Shown here piece after piece: positions 55,386 to 64,000 of a DNA stretch of 64,000 nucleotides; position 1 is the stretch's first letter; each line of letters starts with the position of its first letter. A model generated the notes under the pieces. The model was not told the origin of the DNA. It worked only from the letters and a program-made list of their open reading frames with translations, and searched no databases. Position numbers and translations under genes: made by a program. The DNA is from Neoceratodus forsteri (taxonomy: Eukaryota > Chordata > Ceratodontiformes > Ceratodontidae). The stretch is from assembly GCA_016271365.2 (NCBI GenBank), contig CM028136.1, forward strand, positions 471,136,001 to 471,200,000. Direction: 5' to 3'.

Positions 55386-55604
55386 TCTGGAACAAAGATT
55401 ACACAACTGTCGTAATAAATTTTGTTAAATTTGTTTTCTAGTTTTGTAAGTTATCTGCTGAAGAAGCCTTTTTGTATCATAGGCGAAATGTTGAGGAAGA
55501 AGTAGCCTGATTCAATACATGTATACAATAAATGAATGAACTGTGAAAAGGCTTGACAGCTCTTTTTTTTACATAGCAGCGCACCCCCACACACACACAC
55601 ACAT
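55386..55604 (+). other. Right end of element X
   Basis: Non-coding: TTTTCTAGTTTTGTAAG, CTGCTGAAGAAGCC...GGCGAAATG, the inverted GACAGCTCTTTTTTTTTACATAGCAGC, then GCACCCCC(AC)n. The (AC)n end lies directly against the 15-bp duplication. Confidence 0.6.
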
Positions 55605-57600
55605 TTGGGTTCTGTGATGCCCTTTGTCAGGTACCCACTTTGCAATGCATCTAGGATCACCTGACTCCTGACACAGGTTGTGGCCGGCACCGTCCAATCC
55701 ACCTTGGGCAGGTTGAAGTCTCCCACTGTTACCACTGCCCCTTCCCTGCAGCAGTCACTATTTCTGAGTTCAATTCCCTGTTTCCTTCCTCCTCCTGGTT
55801 GGGTGGTCTGCATACCACCCCGATCTCTCATTCCTCCCTCTGTTAGTAACTGAATCCACATTTATTCTGCCCTCCTCTCTTCTAACTCCTCCCTCATACA
55901 AGTTATACCCTCCCTGATGTAAGCCGCCATCCCTCCCCGTTTCCTACCTCCCTGTCCCTTTGTATAATTTAAACTCACAGACTGAGAAGTCCTGGTTAGA
56001 TGTGGTTAGTCATGGTTAGATGTGGTCCATGTCTCCATGAGTGCTCCCCTCTCAGCCTACAATTTCCAAAGGTCATCCATCTTGTTTCCAAGTCTTTTTG
56101 CATTCAGGGACACCACCTTCTACCAAGTGTCTGAGCCTCCTTCTCTTCCACCCAGCCTGCCTTTCTCATTTCTCTTTGTTACCTGTTCCTCCTACCCCTC
56201 ACTGCTAACCTCCTCACTCCTTTTCCATTTCCACAATCACTCTCCCCTTACTGGTATGGGGGGAGGTCTGCTGACATCCTCTTCCTGGAGACTTGGGGCC
56301 TGCAGGCCCACATGCCCCCCCCCAGTAATTAAAATTAAGTTTTTGGTTTATGTACCCCAAAGCTTCTCCCTAAGGACCCTCAACCCCCCACTACTGAGGT
56401 GCAGTTTGCGTGGTGGAAAAAATATTTTATCTGACCAGGTCTCCCTCAAATCCCCCAGTCATACTCTTCCTCCTTACACCACTCCTTCAGCCAGTCACTG
56501 ATCTCCTCTATCTTTTTCTTCCTGACCATGCTGGCTCTTGGTACTGGCAGCAGCTCAAAGAATGCAAGAGGTTTGGCTACCTCTGTTCAGATCCTTCCTA
56601 CCACCCTGAATCTTTCCCGTACTACTCCCACCTCCTCCCTAGCTAGGTCATTGGTACCAAGGTGTATAACTGTGAGTGGTTACCCCTAACTCCTCTCACC
56701 AACAACTCCCCAGTTTTTGAGCACAACCTCTCTGCTGTCATCCCTGTTATGCAAATCACCTTCTAACCTGTATTTAGCCCCCCACAGTGAATACTCTTAA
56801 TTATGGATTCCCCTTAGGATTACTGCCCTTCTGCCCCATCCTTCGTCTTCCCAAGCTGTGCTTTACTAACACCCCCATAGCCTCTACTCACCCCTCCATC
56901 TGTCTTCCCACACCCTCCATGTCCTTTCTTCTCTGACCATGCACACATATCCTCTTCCTCCTTCCTCTCATCATCTTACCTCTCCCTCCTCCACCTCCTA
57001 CTCCACTCTCCATATTCTTTCTCTTCCCCACCCACCATGACTACTTTGTACTGTCCTAACCCCTTCTCCTATCCTAATCCCCTGACCCCATTGTCTTATA
57101 CCAACCTCTCTCCTCACCACCTGCTCCCCCATTTCCAGATAGTGGATGAAATATATTCCTTAAAGGCATCCCTTTGAATGTCTCCACTCCTATTGCATCT
57201 CTTGTGGTCCCACCTTCCCCCCTACCAGTTGCCCTTCCTTCTGGCTCTCCTGCCTTCAGAGGTAGGGGTACCCCTAGAACATGGGTGATCCCCTCTATAC
57301 CCATCCACTGCCTGTTGACTTCACTCCAATGGGCACCCCATCTGTCTTTCTCCCCATGCCCTGCTCCTCCTATGCTCCATGGCAGCCTCCCCATTTCCCA
57401 TCTAAGTTGCCTTAAATCTGCACTTAGGTGCTCCAGGTTCTGGCACACTGAACAGCCCCTGTAACCCACATGGTCCCCAGGAATACTACTAGTCCACAAC
57501 CATTACAGAACACCACCCTCTTCCCACTATTCTCATGCCTGTACATGTTCCTATTCCCCCATGTCCTACTGACCCCTGGCCCACTCACCCTCCATATATA
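55605..57600 (-). mobile_element. CR1 LINE, 5' portion (continues from 38,343)
   Basis: On minus, the endonuclease upstream part (AVVTVGDFNLPKVDWTV, ILDALQSGYLTKGITEP, 55,861-55,605) joins in frame to 38,343. Upstream is ORF1. The whole CR1 is therefore about 35,335 to 57,600 with 17.3 kb of foreign DNA plus the 0.6-kb insert at 37.4 kb. Confidence 0.85.
56450..57565 (-). pseudogene. CR1 ORF1 (finger, coiled coil, SGNH-esterase-like)
   Basis: The N-terminal finger VVFCNGCGLVVFLG (57,510 region), after a shift, leads to GYRGCSVCQNLEHLSADLRQLRWEMGRL (57,500-57,380; C-x2-C plus coiled coil). A Gly/Glu-rich part follows. The esterase-like domain lies in other frames: ILRGNPIIKSI-type nucleophile block near 56,790 (degraded) and VIHLGTNDL near 56,660 (GxND block). 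This is the third CR1 ORF1 in the window with the same layout. Dead by multiple frameshifts. Confidence 0.7.
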
Positions 57601-58900
57601 ATCCATTTGGGGATGGCTGCAAAGGCCACAATTCTCTGTTATGCTAGGTAACTAATCGTTGATAGTCCAACTCTCTACTTCTTCCTTGAACCTCAATACA
57701 AACGTAAGTTGACCATAGATAGAGACCAGCTACACTCCTTTGCTGGAGTTACCTCCATGGGCTGGTCCCAGATAGGAGCCAGCTGCCCCCTCTATTACTC
57801 CCCTAATCTGTTATATATTTACAATCTGACTGTTAGGGATCGGCTTCAGACCTCCAACTCCCAACAGTGTATTTTCTGTACTCCCTTTACACTTACCTAC
57901 TTTCCACTGACCAGGGTGGGCTGTGGCCTGCAGTCCTTCCTTTGGACAGTCTGCTGATGCCCCCCCAGATGTCACTTAGTTAGACACTACAGCCACCCTA
58001 TTGGCTGGCTTGTACCATGTGGATTATGGAGTCTGTTGAGTCCCTCCTTCACCTTCCCTCTAGTGGCTTCCTCCCACCTCTCATTCCTACACACAATCCC
58101 CACTGTAATAAATCAGCACATTACAGTATAGCATAAATGCCCCAGACAGAAAAGAAAAATGGCACTTCTCTTGGCTTGCTTCAAGTCTCTCCCTTGCTCA
58201 GCTCATAGCACAAAGAGATTGGACTACAACCACAGCACCCTTATAAACCTGAGAACTACAGCCACCCTATCGGCTGGTTTGTGGCATGTGGGTTACGGCA
58301 TCTGTTGAGTCCCTCCCACACCCTCTGTCTAGTGGCTTCCTCCAACCACCCTTCCACCCTAAAGATGTGGGAAATTAGGAAATTTCATTATGCAAAATAT
58401 TTCACAAAATTTGGGCATTTTACAAAATGTTTTGCCGGTGCAAAATACGAACTCCTCTGGCAAAATGCAAGATTTTGCCCAGAAAATACATTTTTTCCCC
58501 CCACAAAATGGTGACATTTGGGGGAAACTTTGTCATTTCAGATGAAATAGTGCATTTCATGGTGACATTCTGCATTCCATGGGTGAAATTTTGCAACTTT
58601 ACACCAGGCAAAAAATTTTGCAGAATGGCAGAATTTTGCTAAATGTTTTACACTGTGAAATTACCAGTTTTGTTGCTATTTCATCAGTGAAATTTTATTT
58701 TGCAACATCTCTATTCCAAACACAATTCCACATACAATATATTAAATCAGCACATTACAGCATAACACAACTGCCCATGAACAAAAAAAACCAAAAAAAA
58801 CACATCTACTGGCTTGCTGCAAGTCTCTGCCTTGTTTCACTCCGTGGCTGCTCACAGCACAAAAAGATCAGACTACAATCACAGAAGATAACAGAAAAAG
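57601..58900 (-). repeat. CR1 5' region with tandem duplicated units
   Basis: Unit A 57,989-58,257 and unit B 58,258-58,885 share two blocks. ACAGCCACCCTATTGGCTGG to CTAGTGGCTTCCTCC occurs at 57,989-58,078 and 58,258-58,349. AAATCAGCACATTACAG to GACTACAA occurs at 58,108-58,236 and 58,742-58,885. Unit B carries a 350-bp AT-rich insert. On minus, unit A contains a CCAAT box (CCAGCCAATAG), altered to CCGAT in unit B. Confidence 0.75.
58365..58712. repeat. AT-rich CAAAATTT-type block inserted in unit B
   Basis: Many permutations of GCAAAATTTTG, ACAAAATG and TTTCAC in both orientations. The ends AGATGTGGGAAA and the complement of TTTGCAACATCT (AGATGTTGCAAA) give a 10-of-12 terminal inverted match, so it may be a small MITE. 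No target duplication is evident. Confidence 0.45.
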
Positions 58901-59689
58901 TAGAACACTAGCCTCCTTTCCTATTACTAAGAAAAACATCACACTATAATATATGAATTAAAGTTTACTGTGAAATACCAAAGAGCCCAATTTGAACCAT
59001 TAAAGATGTGCATTTTTAGAAGACCAAAAATGCATTACCAGGGTTGAGTGCACATAATATAGCATTAAAATCTCAATTTAATGTGTTCTTCTATCTCTTT
59101 GCAGTAAAGTGCTGTTGTCAAAGTGGCTTTACTTTATAATGCAAAATGACTTCATCTTTTAAAATACTGTACTATTTTAATGTTATCAGTTTCTCTATAA
59201 TACAAAATGACTTCATCTTTAAAACAGCACAGAATTTTAAGTGTCTGTGTCACAGTACTGAAATGATGTGTGACTATATCTTCAAAATTCTTTATTCAGT
59301 CTTGTTTAAACCTTTTTCAAATAACACTTCAGACACTGTTTATGAAATCACATATTCATCTACACAAATAGTTGGATGCAAGTAACTGCTGATAATCATG
59401 TTTATTCACTGCTCTGCAAAGGTGAATTCCCTGGCAGATGCATTGCTGTTATAATAATTCTTCTGTTAAAAGACATGCTGTATCATTCAATGGATCTATT
59501 ATTTGTGATTTATTTGTCCATTTACCCAGAATAACTCAACAGAGGAAAGGAGAGATGGAAAGGAATTTCATTTTATATAGTGTCTTTCATAAAAACTGTA
59601 CTCAGATTCATATTATAATACAGGATTGAGAGGGGAGAAATTTGTGCAGCAACTCTTAGTGCATCAGGGGAGAGTCAAACAGAACAGTT

Positions 59690-59838
59690 GTAGGTTAGAT
59701 ATCCTTTACATAGATTTTAAGCATAGGGAGGCAGCATGACTTGCTTAGGGTCACACTGAGAGCAAGTGGTAGCCATTTATACCTGGGTCACAAGTTTCAC
59801 AGTTTTGCTATCTGATCACTAGGCCAAACTGCCGCCGC
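59690..59838 (-). mobile_element. MIR-like SINE relic
   Basis: On minus: GCGGCAGTTTGGCCTAGTGATCAGA then CTCTCAGTGTGACCCTAAGCAAGTCATGCTGCCTCC, the MIR-style core. The A-box is partly kept, the B-box is degraded, and the 3' tail is missing. Confidence 0.65.
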
Positions 59839-59869
59839 ATCTTGTTATTTTTATTTTTGTCCTGTTTCT

Positions 59870-60030
59870 GCACTAATGTTATAGCTGGCAGAGACTGAAA
59901 CACATGTAGATTCATTGACTTTTTCAAGGTCACACAATGAGTTACCAGTTGTAGTGGAGACTGGAAGCTGAGATCTTTTATTTCACATTCTTGTGCTCTG
60001 ACAATTGTGTTACACTGCCTACAAATGTGT
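59870..60030 (-). mobile_element. MIR-like SINE relic
   Basis: On minus: AGGCAGTGTAACACAATTGTCAGAGCACAAGAA then CTCATTGTGTGACCTTGAAAAAGTCAATGAATC. Same architecture as the previous one, in tandem with it. Confidence 0.65.
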
Positions 60031-60429
60031 AGTGAGGTTCCTGTGCCTGTTGTATAAGCTATACATTCAAATCAATAGTATATCCCACATACTGTATATC
60101 ATTTAGTTTACTTCACATACTACAGTGAAGATTTCCAAAAATGTTGCATTGCCCTTACTTTTTTCCCCCAGTCTTAGCTTTTTGCTCACAACAGACAAAG
60201 GTAGAGGTAGTACATGGTTGCTTACAACCTATTTCTGTATTCTCGAAAATAATTATTCATTTTAAAGTGCTAAACACAAAATTTACCATAAAGGAAATGT
60301 TACTTTTTTTCTAGTATAGTTTCACTAACAATTTAATAAGTGCCATAAAGGCTGTGACATGTCCCATGAGGTAATTCACAAGCAGGTAACTTGGCCACAT
60401 AACCTTTTTTTAGCTGGTGTGTCCTGTCC

Positions 60430-60680
60430 ATCCATTATGCTGCTATTTGTTTATTTCATTTATTCATTAGCTAACTGGGTAGAAAGTCTCTGAAAGCTAG
60501 TTCCTTTAACAGGAGTGACAGAGCAACATTAAAACAGCACACGATAGTACAAAGTGTAATAGTTGTACATATAGTAAATGGTTCGCAGTTTAGCTATTAA
60601 AACAAGTCACAGTCAAGGTAAGAATGCAAAAACTTTAGAATTGTGTGCAAACCTTATGGTAAACTCAATTTTGTAATTCC
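60430..60680 (-). mobile_element. L2-like LINE 3' end fragment (tentative)
   Basis: Starts on plus with TTTGTTTATTTCATTTATTCATTAGCTAACTGGGTAGAAAG, a degraded (TTTA)n tail followed by a body with CAGAGCAACATTAAAACAGCA and ACAAAGTGTAATAG. Similar in plan to the inserts at 7.24 and 11.07 kb. No coding part. Confidence 0.4.
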
Positions 60681-60839
60681 AAAGGTACTGCACACTGTTT
60701 CAAATTGTTCACAGCATGCAGTAGCTTATGGATCAAACACTGTTCACTGATGTTCCATCATAAGCATTCCATGCTGGAAGGCTAAAATCTAGCTGTCATC
60801 ACCATTAACTATAATATTGCTTGGGATTGCAGAGTTAGT

Positions 60840-61190
60840 TACTGAGGTAGGTAGGTAGACAGGTAGATAGGTAGGTAGGTAGCCGACTTTTTTGACTGGG
60901 AAAGGATGGCTGGGAATTGCTTTTAGTTTTCAGCCTCATCCTTGGGGTTGGGGGGATACAAATACAAAGCGACTAATATTGAACCAGGTTAACCTATTGG
61001 TTGCCTTTAGTGAAGGGGGGAAATCTGGCCCACACACTGGAGAAATTCTCCTTGAATCCTCTATGTGCCATTGAATCCTTAATAGTCACCTAAACAACCA
61101 CAAGAAGAAATAGATGAGACCTAGGTCTGGGTTTCATGTCTCATCTGAAAGAAAAAAATGTTTTGGCCTTGTATATTTCTCTGATGGATG
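60840..61190 (-). mobile_element. Second copy of the tRNA-derived SINE family (5' truncated)
   Basis: Begins with a (GGTA)n-type tail, then TTTTTTGACTGGGAAAGGATGG, GGGGGGATACAAATACAAAG, GAACCAGGTTAACC, GGGGGGAAATCTGGCCCACACACTGGAGAAATTCTCC and TTTCATGTCTCATCTGAAAGA. These blocks appear in the same order in the SINE halves at 40,242-40,432 and 46,181-46,440. Here the tail has drifted to GGTA/GATA repeats and the tRNA head is missing. Confidence 0.75.
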
Positions 61191-62898
61191 TCTTTGTTTT
61201 TCCCCTGTGGTCTTAAAGTCACTTCTCAGGGAGGTTGCACCTGTCAAAGTAACTATACAGAAGTAGCCCTCTGCATGCACATTACTAAGTTAAATTGTTT
61301 GGCAGACAGCTGGCACGTTCAAGAGGTCTTACACTATATAACAATTTGCACATAGATTGCTAATGGGTTTGGGGATTTTATGAGGCAAACTGGCTGAAAT
61401 TCAGTCTGGTTAAAGTCTATGGAGACCAGTACAGACAGTGGAAATGATTAATCATTTTTGATTGCCTGCCAGACAGTGAGAACTGCAGGATACAGGCATA
61501 TTTTTGGTTGTTCAAAAATCTTTTTTTCTGGATAAGAACTCAATTTGTACATTCAGTAAGAGTACAGGAAGAAGCTTTTGCTCCTTTAGGTATAATCAGT
61601 CTAGACCTGCTAAATGGCCTGGCTTCAGAAGTAACATAAACTGCATTGCTTGAGTTCTGAAACAATTGGACCGAAAGTCAGTGTCTTACTCTTTTCAATG
61701 GAGCTGTTTCCACCATGAAAATATTAGTGGGATTCATGTCAAGCTATGATGTGGTGGGGCCTAGGCAGTGCAATTTCTTATTGGATAGATCATAGTATAC
61801 TGGAACTGTGGTTATAGTTACACCATGTACAGTACTTTTCTCTGAGAAAGCATTAACGTTTTACTTGCAGACAAGGTGCACTTGTTTTATATTATGCATT
61901 GTTTTATTTATTTTAATGTGCAGCTGATTAAAGATATTTCCTGTTTAATATAACTTTGCATTTTTCCTTCATTAATTTCCACTCTCTGTAGAGATGCCAT
62001 GAGAAGAGGTTCTCTAGGCAAAAGGAAATGAGAAAAACAAATTAAAGGCTATAGAAGAATAAAAAAAGAGCACCAGAAAAGGAAGAGGAAGAATAGACAG
62101 TGGTTTCAATAAGTTAGGGCAGATAAGTGTGGGACTGAATGGAGTAAAAAGGAGGAGTAGGGGGGTTTGGTCAGCTGTCCATCAGGCCCCAGGCAAAGCC
62201 TTTCATTTCAATGTGCAACTGACAAACGATGTGCTTGTGCAATGTAACTTTGACCTTTGCTCTCTGTATTAATGTTCAACCTCACCGTAGGTGCCAAGAG
62301 AAGAGATTCTAAAGACTAAAGGAAATGATTGATTACAAAATTAAGTGGCAAAATCTCAAAGGTGTGAAATGAACACTTCACCACCTTTAACTCATGAAAT
62401 GGGATCCAAACATGGGGGAGAGGAAAAACCTCCATGTGAATGGGATTGTCTGAGAATCCAAGGCAATGGATCAGCCCTCCCCACATTACTTTTGAGGCTA
62501 GCTTTATATTAGCTTCACGGAGTTCAGCAACTGTTTTTATGTTATTCAACCTAAAACTAGATGGCCACCAACTTACTATGCCTGATTATAAGAAAAGGGA
62601 TGTTTTCGGGATGCAAAGGTAACTGCACCATCTGCATTATGATTAGTAGCTAGGTCCTAGCTGGTCACATAGGATTTGAAGATGCTTACTGAATGCAAAA
62701 GAGGTCATGATGTTTCTCTAATAGTAGGGAGAAGTGCAGAAGTACTGAGGCACGTGGGTTGAACTGAATTAATCCCATACAAACATATGATACCAATGAT
62801 CTTGGTAGGGTGAACGTGATATTTACTCCTTAATGAAACTGGACTGTTTCAAAAGTTCTGAGAATAAGTTATTGAATTGACAGAGGTCTTTCTCAAGC
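61191..62898. other. Non-coding stretch with a degenerate local duplication
   Basis: No gene found. 61,905-62,030 and 62,195-62,330 are diverged copies of each other (see findings). Confidence 0.5.
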
Positions 62899-64000
62899 TT
62901 TTTTTTAATAAAATATACTTTATTGATATTGTAACACAAGAAATACAGATACAAAATAACAACAAATAACAAACACAAAACCCCTCTACCCCCCCCCAAA
63001 AAAATGGAGAACGATCCAATAAAAGGTTGTAAGTCTACCCCTTATACCAAAACTATTTTCCATAAATGACGAGGAACAAGATGATTAACCCTAAGATAAA
63101 AACAGAATGCTGTGCATAACGATATGCTGTATTGGGCTAAAGGCAGTGCTCCAACAATCTACTCAAGGTGAAGATGCAATAGAAAACCAGATATCCAGTT
63201 TGCCCCATTTCTTATTACAACCAGCCATTCTATTGCAGAGGCTGGCTATCATCTTCTCAAGGTGGAGATTACTCAACAGCTCATTAAACCAATCTGTATA
63301 AGAAATAGCTACCTGATCTTTCCAGAGGCATAGCAACACTCTCTTCACAGATAAAGAAATCATGGCTAGATAATATTTCCTTTCCTTAACCCCTACACCC
63401 GAGTAATCCCCAACAATACAAATTTCAGGGGTAAAACAATCATCTAGACCCAAAAAAGGGACCATCTTTTGTTTACTCTTATCCAGTAGGGGGACTATCT
63501 TGGAGCATTCGCACATAAGATGAAGTAAAGACCCCATTCCCTGCCCATACCTGGTGCAGAGGGAGGACGTCATTAATCCCCATCCTAGCTAATTTAACCA
63601 GAGTGAAATAAATATTATGTAAGATATAAAACTGGGTAAGACAGAACTTGTCATTCTTCATGTAAAGGTAAAGATCTACTCAAATGCACTCCCCATTAAA
63701 GGGAATCACAGGGAATGATGCAGACTAATATTGTGAAGATCCCATACACTCTGGATAGAGTTTGGGGAACAAGGTAGAAGTAATTTGGGCTACTGAGTGG
63801 GACTGCCAAGCCAGGAATTGCAGCGTTAGAAGAAAGTCGCCCAGATCATTAGACTAGGGGGCTGTACCAAACCAGCTAGTCAAAAGTTGGTAAACCCTGA
63901 AAATAAATTTAGGTGAAAGATTAAACATATATTTAGTAGTTCCTGGCAAGTACTGAGGTGGCCATCAGAGAGGAGATCACTCATTTTTCCCCCAATAAAT
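62899..64000 (-). mobile_element. L1 LINE 3' end, cut by the window edge
   Basis: On minus the end is AATAAAGTATATTTTATTAAAAAAA (poly-A). 63,163-63,573 encodes the L1 ORF2 C-terminus (CTRYGQGMGSLLHLMCECSKI, a decayed Cys/His motif; KRVLLCLWKDQVAISYTDWFNELL; LEKMIASL). 63,479-63,661 holds the preceding part (FYILHNIYFTLVKLARMGI) in another frame. The rest of the element continues beyond 64,000. Its motif style resembles the L1 at 13.2-19.9 kb. Confidence 0.8.

Larger units (their letters stand above)
38344..55604 (+). mobile_element. 17.3-kb composite insertion in CR1 ('element X')
   Basis: Bounded by the 15-bp duplication and ending on plus in (CA)n. Its own sequence seems to be 38,344-39,240 (promoter-like leader) and about 210 bp at the right end. 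Between these lie an L2-like LINE, a SINE, a Tx1 LINE and a Harbinger. A 17-bp inverted match, GCTGCTATGTAAAAAAA at 38,458-38,474 and its complement ending at 55,580, lies near the two ends. The right end contains CTGCTGAAGAAGCC...GCGAAATG, reminiscent of a degenerate hammerhead-like motif. The class is unknown. A simple alternative is that it is an L2-like LINE with its own leader and a foreign tail. Confidence 0.6.
58901..60430. other. Non-coding AT-rich stretch with SINE relics
   Basis: No supported ORF. Contains the two MIR-like relics listed next and short tandem pieces (TACAAAATGACTTCATCTTT at 59,201-59,220, a near copy of 59,141-59,160). Confidence 0.5.

Noticed and set aside
1..64000. 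Bacterial-type features (operons, ribosome binding sites, CRISPR, phage genes)
   Set aside because: Nothing in the window fits; the content is eukaryotic retroelements with introns and poly-A tails.

Overview
This window looks like vertebrate nuclear DNA made almost entirely of transposable elements. I found no convincing single-copy host gene, tRNA, rRNA or CRISPR. The family mix is CR1, L2-like, L1 and Tx1 LINEs, tRNA/MIR-like SINEs, a PIF/Harbinger DNA transposon, a TTAA-flanked foldback element and a Gypsy remnant. This points to a large, repeat-rich non-mammalian tetrapod genome. An amphibian, perhaps a caecilian, is my guess from the CR1 3' ends and the Harbinger termini, with low confidence.

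Layout. 1-5.3 kb: an L2-like fragment (-), a short unique stretch with a hairpin, a CR1 3' fragment (-) and a Gypsy RT/RNase H relic (+). 5.4-21.9 kb: one old APE-type LINE (+, here 'element E') that has received four later insertions: an L2-like LINE (7.24-10.40 kb, -), a short LINE tail (11.07-11.38 kb), a full-length L1 (13.19-19.87 kb, +, 17-bp target duplication) and a 607-bp foldback element (20.14-20.75 kb, TTAA). 21.9-25.5 kb: CR1 copies (-). 25.6 kb: a MIR-like SINE. 26.4-32.7 kb: a degenerate ~70-bp minisatellite split by a near-complete CR1 (-) that carries a duplicated 5' region.

35.3-58.9 kb is the deepest nest. A CR1 (-) was first hit by a small 5'-inverted CR1 at 37.4 kb. A 17.3-kb insertion (38,344-55,604) then entered its endonuclease region; removing the insertion and one copy of a 15-bp duplication restores the CR1 reading frame. 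Inside that insertion lie a promoter-like leader and an L2-like LINE whose EN and RT halves are separated by a 103-bp segment. The same 103-bp segment recurs just after the LINE's 3' end. The first copy of it is broken by a tRNA-derived SINE, which is itself broken by a 5.75-kb Tx1 LINE. The second copy is broken by a 6.8-kb Harbinger.

The Harbinger carries three genes rather than the usual two. They are a decayed HARBI1-like nuclease (+), a decayed Myb/SANT-like gene in the opposite orientation, and a second Myb/SANT-like gene (+) whose three-exon reading frame is still open. 58.9-62.9 kb is non-coding with SINE relics. The window ends in an L1 3' end (-).

The genes here are not a cellular pathway. 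They are retrotransposition machinery (ORF1 nucleic-acid-binding or esterase proteins, ORF2 endonuclease/RT) and transposase sets, nearly all inactivated by frameshifts and stops. The nesting gives a relative clock of insertions, and the window contains both a LINE and a SINE sharing the same 3' tail.
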